Shown in pieces: positions 39,578 to 53,284 of a DNA stretch of 64,000 bases. How positions within the stretch are numbered: position 1 is the first letter of the stretch; each line of letters opens with the position of its first letter. The DNA is from Struthidea cinerea. Lineage: Eukaryota; Chordata; Aves; Passeriformes; Corcoracidae. The stretch spans positions 1,219,032-1,283,031 of the forward strand of contig VZTI01005061.1 in NCBI GenBank assembly GCA_013397865.1. The letters run 5' to 3'. The position numbers and the translations under genes were made by a program. The notes under the pieces are model-generated. The model was not told the origin of the DNA, searched no databases, and saw only the letters and a program-made list of their open reading frames with translations.

Positions 39578-42500
39578 GAACAACTTTGTTCAAGTCCACT
39601 TTTAGTTAGACTGCCTGCTGTGCTAAACTCTTAATTCCCAAACCCCACTCAGTTATTCAGAAAAATTGATAATCAGAAACATTAAATTATTTTCTCTTTC
39701 AGAAGCACAAAGTCTGCTGGAGAGTACTTGGCCAATTCATCGCTTTTTTTTACCTGCCCTCAGTGCTAAGTCTAGATGAGTCTTCGTGTTTGACAGTACT
39801 TTATGTAAAGACAACTGGAGAGCTTTCTTTTGTTAATTGCGAGATCTCTATTTTGAAAGGTGTTGCCTTTCTAAAGAACACCTATGTTTTTTGCCAGTTA
39901 TATTAGCTGCCTCAGTTACAAAACTTGAGCTAAAACTTGGTTCATTTTTTCAGTTCGTGGTTGGATTCTGTACATGCCTTGGCTAAAGTCAAAACATGAG
40001 ATAAATTATTCCTGCTTCCTTTTGTACTGTGAAGTCACACCATTTGTTGAGCCTGATAGAAAGAACTAAGCTAAAGTATTCCTTTTCTCTTGTGGATCAG
40101 AGTACAACTGAGAAAATGAAGACTCCCACAGAGCTTTTCTTTTCAAAGGGAATATAAATTTCTATTCTGTCCTGCTACCCAATCTCCCCTAGGAATTTGA
40201 TATTCAATGCCTAAGATGTGCAGTGGATATTTTACTTCTTTGCTACACATTTTATTTATTCACCTTTTACTTGTGCACATCTGTATCCAAACTGTATGTG
40301 CTTATATGTGCTACACAACCTCAGGTTTTGCCTTCGAATCAATTACCGTCAATCTCAGGCTATAAAATACAGGAAGCAAGAGCCCAGTTTATAAAGTCTT
40401 TGTGAAGCTATGATAACAATAACTGAGGAAAAGATTATTTCAAATTATAATCTTGCTAATCTCTGTTCAGGTCTTCTATCTTCAGATATCTCTTTTAATT
40501 ACTTTTCCCCACTCCTACAGCATATAGTTCCATTAAAAATTTCTGTTGGTCTTGAGCAGAGTTCTCCAAATTATCATAGTATCTATTTGCTGCAGTATAT
40601 GATATTTAGCTTTTATCATGTGTCTTTTCTCTAGCAGGAACTTAGATATGCATGACAAGTGTTACAGAGAGAGAATTATGTTTAGCTGACTCTGTTCTCA
40701 CCAAGAAATGCCTAAAGGTGAATCACGACACAGATTCTTCACACAGATTTAGCAAGAATCTCCATTTGTCTTTGCAAAAACCCCTAATGTATATTTATTT
40801 AAGTCTAAATTTTCTAAACATTTCAAACATCACTGTGCATTATATCACATGTATTGTATGTGATTATCTGTATCAGGAGAAGATATATACTTACTTAACA
40901 ATTATTTTAATACTGTTTGAAGATAGGAATTACTAGTATCTTAGTAAGATAAATTGTCCTCTTTTATCGTTTCTTAATTTTATAGGGAAATATGTTTACA
41001 ACTGAACATGGTGACATGACAATCATTCAGTAGAGGAGAGGCTATTTAGCCTAATTGTGGGTTTTGTTTGGCATTGGCGTACTCTCCCAGTAGCTTGAGC
41101 TCTGAGCTTCCCACTGTGTGTATGCACTGTGGTTAAAACCACACCTTGCAAAAGCATGATGTGCATGTGGAAATCACATTAGAAAGCCACACAGAATCAA
41201 CAATTGGCTTCAAGGAGCCTTCCTGTCTCTTCCAGTAAAATTTCTGCTTTCATAGCGCATCCCAGCTGTTGACTGAAGTTACAGGATAAAACTGAAGCTT
41301 TTGCAATAAAAGTCAGCTTTACAAAATCCTCCAAAAAAGTGTCGCCAGTTTCTTGCATTTATTTCGGTTTACATTCTCTAAAATACTTAAATGTACTGCC
41401 CTTAAAGTAAAAAAAACTCTGTGTAGTTGAAAAGACAGCCATGCTGTGATAAACATGGCCTAAGCAGAAGTAATTTCATTTTTATGAGCTGGAAAATCTG
41501 AAAGGTAGGTAAGGCCTGCCAGCTCCCACATGGTGAAAGCCACCTCTGTACGATGTTATAATTGCACTGGTGAAAGACAGAAGTTTTATAAACCCCGTGG
41601 GACTGTTCAGCTCTGGACCAAGTCTTGCCTTAGCTCTTGAACAGAATCTCTGTGAAAAAACATGCTGAGCTTTAACCTCTTACCATGCCTCCAGCCAGCT
41701 TCTGGTAGCTGCACCAGCACGTGCCCTTGTGTCTGCAGATGGTCTTTCTTCTTTCTCTGGACTCGCTGCCTCTAGGTATACTAACCTATTCCTTGGAAAG
41801 CCCCAGAGCCTCATCCCGGGGGTAGGGAGACCATATGGTAAGACATACGGTCCCCATGAGGCCTCCTTATGTCCTGGTTGTGTAAGTTGCTGGAGTGTGA
41901 GACTGAAGGCCAAGTGTCAGAGACATCTCTGTGTCACAGCAACACCATCCTGTCAAGTGTTGCTCTGCGTATGAGAGGAAATGTGGAAAACAAACCAAAA
42001 GCCAAGCTCCCTCCTGTCATCTGCCTTAGGAAAGAGAAGCCATTTAAAAATTCTATGTTCCATGAAGATAAAATACTAGAGGTCTTTAGTTTGAAAGCTT
42101 CACAATGGAGTGTTCATGAGTGAAAAGTGAGGGATTTGGTTTCCCTGGAAGTCTGTGGAAGAAGAGACCCACTGACCCTAGGAAACTCCAGCCCCAGTAC
42201 CTCCCACTGAGTTTGTGTGAAGATAGCAGCTTAATTTAGAAAACTAAAAAGCAGAGCTGTGTGGGAGTATAAACCCTGTCGAAAGAAGGGGGACTCACGA
42301 AAGTTACCAACAAGATATAGCACACAACATGCACAGGACTCCTCTTATTCCTGCCATTCCCACTTCAGCATCCATAGATTTATTTTGGTTTTTTGTTGCA
42401 TTTGAATTAATCCTGAAGAACTTTTCTCAGTGACATTGTTCCCAGTGGGTCATCTTCTGTGTTTCCCCCAGCTGGCACCACAGGGTTGCCCCATGTGCGA

Positions 42501-43562
42501 CTGGCTGGTTCTCTGCTATCTCCCCCACCTGGGGAGGAGCGACAGGCAAAATTAGCACCAGCAGTGAAGGAAATTTTCTTGGCCTGTATTTAATTAACTC
42601 ATTGTGCATGCCAGACCATCCTTTGACCCCTAAATACAGTGATTGAATTGGTTTGTGTGTTTTAAATAAACTGCTGGAAGTCACGGGGAGCCATGTGTAT
42701 CAATTCAGTATGTTAAATCTTAGCCATTATACAGATACAAATTCTGGATGAGTTAACTTCAATAGAGGTTAAAATAATGAATGGATTTTTTAATAATCTG
42801 AAGCTGTAGTCCACCTCTTCAGTTCTATGGAGATGTTATTCCCTTCAAAAACCCCCAGATTTTCCTTCTGAATATGTCCCTAAAGAAAAGTTGTTCTGAA
42901 AGTGCTGAGTTAATTCAAGATTGCCAACATTTCAGCTTGACAGTTTCAGTGGGGCATATAAATCTCTAAACAGCAAAGGAATAAATGGAAATTTGGGTTA
43001 GTTTAGTTCTTGGATTGGCACAACTTCCTTTTTCTAAAATTCTGTTGATGAAACTTTAAAACTCTTCAAAAATACCTGCTGGTTGGTTATGCTACTGTTC
43101 CTTGGTTTAAAGTGAACGCATGGGGAGCTGGCTTGCTATCTGTGACAATGCACTACAATTTTGGAAAGGATCCCATGCAGAAAGACTGTTACTCATGAAA
43201 TTTACGTTCTCTAAACTCTGGACATTATTTGCAAGTTTATTTTATTGTTAGCCTATTTCTAAGCAGTTTGGCTACAGTGCTTTATTACCTAAGATACAAG
43301 TGAAAATTCTAAGCATGTGCCTATTTTTACTTTTTGCTTTACATTTTATATGCTCATACATCGCTTTACACTTTAATTTAGTTCTTCCAGTGCTTGCAGA
43401 ACAACTTTTATTTTAAAAAAAAATCTACAAATGTGATAAAACAATCAGTCATAAACAAAGGAGGTCTTAGTTCTTAATGTTTTTTGTCCCATGGAAGATG
43501 GTAGGTAACACTTCATGTATGGTAAATTATCTCTCTCCATCTGTTTTTTTTTCTTTACATAG

Positions 43563-43748
43563 GTGAAGATGTCAAACCATTTACTCCTGAGAAAACCAAG
43601 GAAATTGTGATGTCTCTACAGCAACCTGCAGTCTTCTGTAACATGGTTGGCAACTGGCCAGCCCTGCACTGGGATGTGAAATACCTTTCTGCTGTGTTGG
43701 AGGGAAGAACAGTCCAGTTTAGGCTGGGCCTGAAGACGGTGGATTTAG
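43563..43748 (+). CDS. HSPBAP1: HSPBAP1 coding exon 2
   Basis: HSPBAP1 (HSPB1-associated protein 1, PASS1) is a JmjC-domain protein that binds the small heat-shock protein HSPB1 and dampens its activity. It is related to 2-oxoglutarate oxygenases of the FIH type. This 186-base exon codes for EDVKPFTPEKTKEIVMSLQQ, then PAVFCNMVGNWPALHWDVKY, then a segment ending KTVDL. This matches the region before the JmjC core in the human protein (EHVKPFKPEKAKEIIMSLQQ). The acceptor is tttctttacatag|GTGAAG and the donor is TTAG|GTGAGA. Both flanking introns are phase 1, so the exon is symmetric. The start codon is upstream and not visible. Human HSPBAP1 has about 22 residues before this point. No frameshift or stop is seen. 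Confidence 0.95.
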
Positions 43749-44934
43749 GTGAGAATGAGGTGGACAGGCATTAATGTCACAAGTCTCTTTTTTAGGTCCT
43801 GCAATTATCTGCCTTTTCATTATAACTGTTCTTTCTCTAATGTATTGCTTTTCATTGCAGGCTTTTTTTTTTTAGGACATGGGATTTGGCCAGCAGTAGA
43901 AGTCTCCCTTGTCTTTCTCATGTGTTTATTCTTAGGAGGAAGTCTGGTGGGTAACACCAGCGTTTAAGAATCAAGCCTCTCAGTTTTCCTTCCTTGCTTT
44001 GTAGTGTGTGTGTTTGGTCCTGGTCTTACACATGATTAGATTGTTCACGTGAGTTGAGCTTCCATATCCATAAGCCTGACTGTGTTAAGGAATTAGCTAA
44101 ATAATTAGCCTGATTTGGGGTTTTTATCTGAAATGGTGGTAATTCTCACCTTCCTCCAGAGGTTTTTAAGACTTAGGTGGTTTTCAGTACTTAAAGGTCC
44201 TGTGATGAAAGATATAGAAGTATAAAGCATGAAGAAAATCATTTGACACCAGTGCAATAATTTTACTGCTAACCTCATGTGCTATGGGAGAAAGACAATT
44301 TTCCAACTTGATTTTAAATACTACAACTTCATCTCTGTCTGTAGCCACACAATAGTGTGTCCATCGACAGACTGAGTTTCATACCATGGAGGGAAGATAC
44401 AAGAAACATGTTCCGAGGTGGCGATCTGCTATTCACTTGAAAGGTTTTGCCCTGCTTTATTCCTGCCCTTTACATCCTTTGCTGTCCCAAAGACATACCA
44501 AAATACAATTTGCCATGTGCTTTCTCCCTTTTGCCTGTAAAGTATCTTGAATACCTTTAGGATTTTTTTTTTAGCCCTTAGGCCAGAAAAATCCACTTTA
44601 AAAATATTTATTATGTCGTGGTCTTTTAGACCCCACCCAGCTATTCTTTCTGTAGTCTTCTAACCTTTTTCAGTTGGACTTTCTCTTTCTTGGAACGTAG
44701 AGTCTGCACAAAGACTCCAGATGAGGATCTGCGAGTTCCAGTGAAAGTGGTAGGATTACATCATGCTATCTTACTTAACACTGTGAAATTTGCTTTCTTC
44801 ACAGCATCACGACCATGTTACTTCATGTTCAATTTTTGCAAGAGAAGTGATGAAACAGAAGTGTTAGAGGGAAAATGCTCAGCATGTTAGGATTTTAAAG
44901 CATTTTACCAGCATGGATTAATGATTTCTATGCC

Positions 44935-45010
44935 ATTCCTGGTGGGAACAGATATTATTTACTCACTTTCTACAGATGGGAAAACTGAGGTGTAGAATTA
45001 AAACCTTGAT
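44935..45010 (-). repeat. Ancient MIR/L2-like fragment
   Basis: The stretch 'cagatattatttactcactt' followed by 'tctacagatgggaaaactga' and 'ggtgtagaattaaaa' is the antisense of the MIR/L2 3' region (in the consensus, ccattttacagatgaggaaa followed by ctgaggcacagag). It is short and diverged. Confidence 0.6.
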
Positions 45011-45107
45011 ACACATCTTCATAGCAATATCTGTAGTTCAGTGAGGTACCACCCAGTTCTTGCATTATGTGTGAAATGCATCCCAGTGCTAATAGAGAAG
45101 GTGGTAG

Positions 45108-45139
45108 TATATATAGATATATAGATATATATATATATG
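45108..45139. repeat. TA/TAGA microsatellite
   Basis: A run of alternating TA with two inserted TAGA units. It is a simple repeat and likely to vary in length between individuals. Confidence 0.9.
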
Positions 45140-46326
45140 AATGACACTTTCCTTGATACCTTGTTAATATATCTGAGTTGTAACACACAAGGCCTACCAG
45201 GTAAAAGAATAGTTTTGGTCCTGCTCTCCATTAATTAGTAGGCACTTTTTGAGAGCCAGATGGATGTGCCAACTGGCAGAGTTTTTGATGGGACTGATGG
45301 AGTATTATGTAGCTGAGTCACAGATTGATGCTACCAAGTAAGTAGATACGAGTCATCACTTAACAATAACTTGTAGTCACTAGAGATACAGAGTGGATTT
45401 AAATTGGAATTTATATCTTGAAGCATCCATCTGCATTTTGCTTTTTCCTAAAGGCATTTATCCCTGTGCAGCAATCAGTTTGTCTCCAGGAACCTCCATT
45501 ATATGTAATGTGGGCTAGAAGTGTCTTCAAGGAGATGGGTACAGCCTTCAGGGGTTATATTGTAACTGAATGAGACCTGTGATGCTCTAAAAAATTTGCA
45601 ATGTGAGAATATATTAGTGAAGCCATTATCCAAGCCAACTCAGAGTCTGAAATAATGTAATACATTCCATGGGCCGCTGTCATTTGGAAGGTGGCTGATC
45701 TCACTCTTGCATGCTTAAAACTACTTTTAATGAGGACCTCTCATTCTTATTGTTCCTGCTAACTTTCCTAGGTGAAACAGAGCCAATCGTGGGGTTAGAG
45801 AGAGAACAGAACTTGTATTTTAGAATACAACTAAAATTGCATTGATCTCTATCTGAATATTCCTTCCATGTTCACAATAGGTTTACTGCCTTAAGACTAG
45901 GTGGGACCACTCCTGCTACAGAGTTGGAAATGTAGAAGAAAAAGTCCACTCTGCTGATTAAAGGCACATTTTGGTGACACTCTGAAGTGGCAGCTTCAGA
46001 GTTTCTGAGGTTATTTGAGCTGTGAGGTTCATCTGGAAGACTCAAAATTAATTGAGACCTCTTACTACAGCAACTCCTCATCTTTCCATAGTGCCACATC
46101 TGCAGCCTGGATGGGTTTCCCAAGCTGAAAATTCCTTAAATGTACAAAAGTGAGAATTGCAAATGGGGCAATTTGGTGGGAGTTGCAGGGATTTTGTATT
46201 TGCTTTTCTTACTAGTTTGTAACTTCCTGAGGCATATGGATGTGGATGGCACATTTGAAACATGGAAAAATGTGAGAGCTGGCAGTATTATTTGGTATAT
46301 TATTTGTACCTAAATGTGTGTTTGAC

Positions 46327-46356
46327 AGTATTCTGTCTGATAGTATTCTGTCTGAT
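46327..46356. repeat. Perfect tandem repeat, 2 x 15 bp
   Basis: The unit agtattctgtctgat occurs twice in direct succession with no mismatch. It is a small slippage duplication inside intron 2. Confidence 0.95.
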
Positions 46357-49291
46357 TACACAAGTTAAACAGTTCGTGGCCATAAGAAGGGGAAAAAATA
46401 CAATCAGAGGACTAAACATTGACAAAGATACCTCCAAAGAGAGTACCAGAGTTCATTACAAGAACAGTGAAGGTGCTATTAATCAGGAAATCCCTACCCA
46501 TCTGGTTCCAGCCACACTAAAAGATTTATTTTTCTGATGTGGGATAAAGGATAGGCCAAAGCTGCAGAAGTCTTGTTCCTGACAGAGAAAATGCAGCATT
46601 ATAGCCCTTCTATCTGATAGCTACCTGGAGCACACCAGCACAAAGAAGAAAGCTTACACAAAACTGACTTCTGTATGCAGCCATTTCTTGTTTTGACCAT
46701 TTTCAGTAGTTGCATAGTGAAATGAATCAACAATGAGTTTACTGTGAAGAAGCTGGAGAGAACAAGAAGTTGACATGCTGATCAGTTTCTGAGTCACAAG
46801 ATCTCTGGAGGATGTTTCTCTGACTGATGCTGGATAGAGCTGATGCTGTCAGATACGCAGCTGGATGGGAAAGGGCTGCAACTTGACCATCTTGCCGAGA
46901 GGTTTTACCACTAAGGATGGCAAAAGTATTCAGGTCTCTGAGGTTTGATATAGAGAGAGACTGCAAAGGTGGCTATAGAATCAGTAGCTGAGTAGGAGGC
47001 TGAAAATACAGTACAAATACTGTACTCTGATTAAATGTTGCGTAAAGCTGAGATCTGAAGTGGTTATTGGAGTTGGATGTGCATGGCCAGGGCTTTTGTT
47101 TGTGAGTACGCCTGTGCTTTGTTATAGTATGAAGTGGCTATTCCTTGCTTGGATTATTTGTTTAATTCCCCAGCAGCTGTGAATAGGGGTTTGGTTTTCT
47201 CTAAAGAAATGGAGGAGACATTTCACTTGCATTCCTAATGGAGCTTTAGGTGTTTTCCAAGGCTATTACACCTTTTTTTTCTACATTTTCCATAGTACAC
47301 ATTGGAAATACTCTGAGACAAACAGACTTTGGCAACTGGCAGAACCGGACCTTAACTAAGGAGGAGAGTTGCTTCTCCAAAGCCTGCTTTTCCCCCCCTC
47401 TCCTTCCCTCCAGTTTCAATCCGTAGTATTAGGGGAGAGAGGAGGACTGTTATGCCTTGAGGTACCATGTCATCAGACAGAACTGGCAGCCTACTTCAGA
47501 CTTGCATGTCTTAATCTGCAATTTGTCAATTACAAAACACCCTCAGCTTTTAGTCATTGAGTATTAGCAAACTGGTTAATAATGTTCTTGCCTTCAGTTG
47601 CTCATTGCTAACATTTTCACCCTCGTTGCAGCCTACAAACCCATCTAAGCAAACTGTCTAGATTGCCCAAATATGTTTTTTATTACTATTTATTTTTCGA
47701 TAAACACCCACACCTTGGTACTGAACAAGGTATAAATCAAACCAAGAACCCTGCCATGAGGAGATTGTATTCTACAAGATAGACTTGCCTTTCATAGTTG
47801 GATTTTTTTTTAAATGAAACTCAGAGTGAAATATGCTGTGAGGTAGAATGAGCATATTTCTTGCCTTTAAAACATTTGCTTCTGAGTTGTCTTGGAAAAT
47901 AGGCTGTGTCCTAAGTATTCCTTGTTCTCATGAAAGTAATACAGATATTGAGGCACCCTTAGCAGTGCTTGTATCTTTTGTCTAATTTTCCTGTCAGATC
48001 ACCTATTAGTAAAATTACATACATTGCATTAATAACAGGGTATCAGGAGAGGGACTGCAACACAGCTATGGGATCCAGTACGGGGGGTTTTGGTTGTGAT
48101 TTTGTGACTTGCAAGTGATTTATATGTCTTGTGTGCAGTCCTTAGGTAGGGAGCTCTTCCACTGCATAGACCGAGGTTACAGACTGCTAAACAACGAGGC
48201 TTATCTGACACTTTTAGTTAATGATTTGGTAGTCACAGGAAGGAAACCACTACCTATGCTACCACAATGGAAAATAGCAAAATAATAGTGATAAAGGTTT
48301 GTAAAAGCTGTATGAGGCTCTGTGAGAACTGCTGCAGTAACAAAATGAAAGTGGTAACGAAGAGCTGCCGCTGCGCAACAGTGAAAGGATCCTATTTCTG
48401 TGCAGCTCTATGCAAGTTACACAAGGTTAAATTGCAGCTCTGTCATTGTCATTCATGCAGGCTGCAGTAATTTTTCCCCAGTAGTAGTTATAGTAAAGTC
48501 ATATTTTTTTAAACACTGGATAAGTCTCTTTGAAGATGGCATGATTAGTGGCAGTGGGAAATGAAGGTATCTGATTAACTGCAATTAAAGTGTACTGATG
48601 TGGGTTATCTTGCAGACCTTCCAAGTGACCTGACCTTGAGCTAAAAGGCTGTATCAGTCAGCCTGACCAAAGCGTGCTGGGAGCAAAACCCTTCTGGTAA
48701 ACACTTTTTGTGTGTGCCAAGGAACACTGCAATATGCTTTTGTCAGTCCCAAATGAAAAATAAGAGCACATAGCATTTTAGGTGGGTCATTGGCAGCATG
48801 TGTGTGGTTCCATAACTCGCTTTCTATGCATGACCACACTGGTTTGGTTATTGCTTTAGGGAAAGGGTAAGTTGAACGTGTCCATCTGCATAAATCTATG
48901 GAGACGAAATAAAGTATACATAAATACTTGACGTGCACATTTGCAACTCACACTTAGGAAGGGAGATGAAGCAAAGTTGTTTAGTGACCTTGGGTGTGTT
49001 ATTGAGTTACTGTGCTGAAGAATAACACTAAGTATTGGTCTACTTTTGTCTCACAGCAAGTTCAAGGTAACAGCCATTCAATTAAACCTTAATGAAAAAG
49101 CAATACTCTGAGACTTTACTTATGAGTTAGGACATGAGAACCATTTTATTGACCAGAGTCAAGCTACCTAGTCTGACTTCATATCTCATGTTGCATTTAA
49201 CCAGAGCTGAGAGAGAAACTGTGTATTAACATTTTTACTGGTTCTATGCTCAGTGCTCATGTAATATTTGATTTTTCTCTTGTTGCTCTAG

Positions 49292-49476
49292 TTCCCCAGT
49301 TTGAAACCAGTTGTAGCTACGTGGAAGCTACACTTGAGGAGTTTTTGGCTTGGAGTTGTGGGCAGCCTTCTTGTGTTTCTGGACCATTCAGTTGTTACGA
49401 TTACTCCAAATACTGGGCTTATGCTGACTACAAATACATTGCCAGAATATTTGAAGACAAGCCAGAAATTTTCCAG
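49292..49476 (+). CDS. HSPBAP1: HSPBAP1 coding exon 3
   Basis: This 185-base exon completes the Val codon split with exon 2 (G|TT) and continues PQFETSCSYVEATLEEFLAW. It later reads SGPFSCYDYSKYWAYADYKY and ends IFEDKPEIFQ. The human counterpart reads VPQFETTCNYVEATLEEFLT and has the same WAYADYKY motif. This part forms the N-terminal half of the cupin-like fold before the metal-binding strand. The acceptor is ctcttgttgctctag|TTCCCC and the donor is TTCCAG|GTAAAA. The exon runs from phase 1 to phase 0. The short ORF that begins upstream in the intron and runs into the next intron is only the readthrough of this exon. The frame is intact. Confidence 0.96.
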
Positions 49477-50379
49477 GTAAAATATTATCTCTTCCTAGTT
49501 GAACCATTGCAAATTACCTGATGTAGCTTCTGAAACCTCTACTGCTATCCCTCTCTGCTCCTTTGGCCACTTACTTTAAAATATTGAAATAAAAGCTGCT
49601 GGCTCTCAGGCTAACTGAAACCTGCCAAGTGGCAGCCGTCTAAAATTCTGAGCCTCCTTATAAGTTTAGAAACAACACCCCAAGTGACAAAAAGAACTAC
49701 CAGGTTGGCAGCACTCTCCTTCCCGTTTAGGCCAGATCCACCTTGCACCCAAACAATGCCCAAATTAACAGCTCCACTCAGGAGGGAGGATTGATGGCAT
49801 GTATTCCCTTGTAGTAACAAGGCTGTAACATGGCTTTGCTCTGTGTTTTTGCCTTGTGGCTCATTTTCTTAAGTAGCACATCTCCTTCCCTTAATATAAT
49901 TAGATTAACTGTTTGTGAGGAGGAGAGCTTCTGTGGAGGCAGTAAAATACAGGAAGTAACCTGCCCCCGGAAGTACATCATCTCTGGTAATTACCATACA
50001 TAGTGGGACAACTATGGTATTTCCTTTTATTTTCTCTGTACCTATCTCCTATTTCAATGTCATGCTTCATCTACATTCCTGCTATTTCTCCTTGCAAATT
50101 GTAAGAGGGCAAACTTAAGGATAGCTATACAAAAGGTGTACTTCTTCAAAAGATACAAAGAAAGAGTAATTAAAGCCTTATTCATTTCTATACTTTGAAA
50201 GGTGAAAATGGAATCATAACTCCCTGCAAAATCACTGTATCACTGGGATGACAACGAGTATGAACTGATAAGCCCCCTCAAATTAATTATTTCCTCAGAA
50301 AGCATTTCCTGTGCTCCTTATATGTATTTTATTCTTTTGTGTCAGTAAAATTGGTGGTTTTCAGTGATCAGTCTTTTTT

Positions 50380-50406
50380 CAGACTTTCAGACTTTTCAGA
50401 CTTTCC
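50380..50406. repeat. Tandem cagacttt repeat, 3 units
   Basis: Three successive units (cagactt, cagacttt, cagactttc) differ only by length. It is a minor slippage repeat. Confidence 0.8.
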
Positions 50407-52261
50407 CGTTGTTCCGTGGGTAAGAAGGTAAGGGCTGGACACAGAGACCATCTTACCTTTCTTTCCCCCTTCCCTTCCTGAGCACACTGAAGCATAACCA
50501 GGATCACATAATCTTGGGCTGGTTTGTGTTGTTTGAACTAAGCTGGGAGCTCCAGGGATGGCTTCCCCAGATCTTTGCATAACTTCTATCTGTGGTCCTG
50601 TCTTGATCTTCTCTTTTTCTGCCTGCACAGACAGCATTTCTGTGTGTCTTCTGGCACAAGCCAGTAGCAGCTCAGAAGACCTGAATAGCCTGCTGCTTCC
50701 TTCGGTCAATAAAAACACACTTGAAGGAAACAACCATTTTCCTACCACCTTCTTTCCCTTGCCCCCATTCAAGAACAAAGTTAAGGCTCCAGGAGTTGCA
50801 TTTCTGTGCAGGTGTCATGCCACAACCTGATCACCTGACCTAACACGCCACAGATTGTACTGCAATTTTAGAATAGACACACGTAATGGTTATGCCATGG
50901 ATTTTTTTGAAAAGCAGAATCTGGGAAGGAAAAAATTGGTGGTGTTATGCAAGCAAATATGGTGTGTGTCATCTGCCATTTTCACAGGCATGGGAGAGAA
51001 ATGCATCCATCAGTTCCAGACTCATATGGCTTTTGAAACACTGTTACACAATTTATACCAGCCAAGAGAGTTCTTTGTAGAAATTCTCTTCCATTTTTGT
51101 GTGAATTTGATGATAACTCCTTTTTTTCTTTCTAGATTTTATTTAGATTTACGTAAGGTTATTTGAAGGGGAAAAGAAGGCCAACTGCACTGTTATTTAT
51201 AGTGATTAATAGGGCCATTTAGAAGTTGTTTGAAATTTAGATTGCACTGTTTATCATTTACAGTTGTGTGGGCTAAGGTAATGATTCCATTATTCTAATC
51301 TATGAGCAATATCTAGCATCTTACATTTTTTGTTCAGTTGATATTTCATTACAGAATTTGAGATATAAATCAGGAGCAAGATACATGCATGAGGTTTAAA
51401 TAGAAATGAGACCTTTTAAAGTGACATACGGGTACAGATTAACTTCATTATAAGCAGCAAATGAAATAAATATATATCACAAGTAATGTGCCATCTGTTA
51501 TGGTTGGAACACCTTTTAGTGCATTTCTTCTTACTGTGGCTTTTTATTGTAGAAAAGGAACCCAGTGTGACAAGATTTCAGTAATACTACCAGTTCCTTT
51601 TCAGTTCATTGGTTAAAAACTATTTTACCCATAATCGCTTCAACTATTTACTACAGCAGCAGCATTTTCAAAAAGTTCTTTTAAATCTAATATTGATTAT
51701 GTGTGCTTTCTTTTCACTTAAATTGTAACGAAATATAAAAACTATTTAGGTGTGAGATTAAAGTGTAGAAATGGTGTTACGCTTAACTTTTCCACTGAAA
51801 TAGTTGTATTGAATTTCAAATTTTATGCCTGCTGAAATCTATAGGAGCAACTTTTTCTTTTGGATTTTTTGCTGTCTTTGACAAATGTTTGTATTACTCT
51901 TCTGCATTTTTTTCAAATGATATCTTTAAAATCAATAACTCTGAAATTCAGAATCTTTATCAACACCTAATTTTTGGGAAGACTATCACTCATTTTGAGA
52001 GTTTCCTGATACAGAGTCATGGTGAAGTCATCCTTATAACGTTTAGCTGTAGTTTTCCTCATCCATAGATCTTAAAAAAGGATAGTCATCCACTTGTCTG
52101 CAAGTAGCAAGCTTACATACTTAAATTAGGACTCCTAGACTCCTATTTTCTCTTTATAGACAGCAGAAAGAGAGAGGCTTTTCCGAGGCATGATTGAGAG
52201 TGCTTTGACTAGAGCAAGAGCCAAGCTTAAATTAGGTTCCTAAAGTTCGGGGATGTGAATG

Positions 52262-52410
52262 ACCCCAGAGTGCTTTACTGAAATGGAACAAATACTGTTA
52301 TCTTCCTTTTCAAGATGGGAAAAATAAAACCCAGAGATGAAGCAATTTGCCCAAGACCATCAGGAAGCCAGAAATTTAATCTCTATTTCCTAGGGCTCAG
52401 TCTGGGGCTC
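52262..52410 (-). repeat. Ancient MIR/L2-like fragment
   Basis: The stretch 'ttcaagatgggaaaaataaa' followed by 'acccagagatgaagcaattt' and 'gcccaagaccatcaggaag' follows the antisense MIR/L2 consensus (in the consensus, gatgaggaaactgaggcaca, then gaagttaagtaacttgccca, then aggtcacac). Substitutions are many but the order of blocks is kept. Confidence 0.7.
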
Positions 52411-53284
52411 CAGCCAAAAGGCACCAGTATCTCTGGCCAGTATTCCTCAAGTGCTTTCCAATAAACAAATGATCAGGCCCTGCAGGTGGCAGGGTGAGCT
52501 ATAGATACATGGGAAAGCTTTATCCAAGCTATACAGAACCATTCTGCAAAACCCTAGGACTGTCTGAAAAATACCTTCCTGTGCCTCTTCCCAGCTGTCA
52601 TCCCCAAGGGATTGCTTGTGGGAGGATCAACGGACTGGAAAGATCCAGGACTGTGTTCATAATACATGCACACCTGTTCTGCCTTTTCTCACCCCGTCAT
52701 CAAATTGTTTTAAGTTCACTGCCTTTGCAGTTGCAAATGTGTCCATTAAATAATAAGAAACTTCAAAATCCCAGCATAACACTGGGTCACAGATGGGGTA
52801 AAGTCTGTGTTCCCAGACTATGTGGAGAAAGCTGAGATAGAAGCAAAGAGAGAGCAAATTTCCACATGCATTATCAATTGTTTGAAAAGGGAATGGGGAT
52901 TTTTCTTTCCTTCTTTCCTTTCATTCTCTTTTTAAATGCCATATATAAAAATTTTTCTAAAAGCAATCCTGAGTTTGGGTGGATGGTTAAGAGTGAAGAA
53001 AGATAAAAAAGAGTTTGAAAAGGAGAAGAAGTCCCATGTGGCCATGAGAATTTGGGCAGTACTTCTGTAGAGCAAAGGAGTAAGTTGAGTTATATGAAAG
53101 GCAGGGATGAGAATTTTGGAGGAAGGGGAACAGACTATGCATGCTCCAGAACTCAACCAAGGAAAAACAGCTGCAGTGGATAAAGAGTAACTGAGGAGTG
53201 GAAGAAGACAGGAGATTTTCAGAACTAAGGATAGGATGTGAATCAGTTCAACAGCTTACATAAATAACCTTTTTGTTGCTGTAG

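Larger units (their letters stand above)
31743..43562 (+). other. HSPBAP1: HSPBAP1 intron 1 (5' boundary uncertain)
   Basis: The stretch lies between the CpG island and the first recognised HSPBAP1 exon. It must contain intron 1 because exon 2 opens with the last two bases of a split codon. The left boundary is not known, because the first coding exon is hidden or unrecognised. Short tandem and imperfect repeats at 37593-37674 and 39533-39577 are listed separately. Otherwise it is AT-rich sequence with chance ORFs. I saw no convincing CR1 or LTR in it. Confidence 0.75.
43749..49291 (+). other. HSPBAP1: HSPBAP1 intron 2
   Basis: This is a phase-1 intron with GT-AG ends (GTGAGA ... ttgttgctctag). 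It contains a MIR/L2-like fossil (44935-45010), a TA-rich microsatellite (45108-45139), a 15-base tandem repeat (46327-46356) and a Cys-rich chance ORF (48267-48470). No other element is recognisable. Confidence 0.93.
49477..53284 (+). other. HSPBAP1: HSPBAP1 intron 3
   Basis: This is a phase-0 intron with ends GTAAAA ... tttttgttgctgtag. It contains a short tandem of cagacttt units (50380-50406) and a MIR/L2-like fossil (52262-52410). The rest is AT-rich sequence without recognisable elements. Confidence 0.93.
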
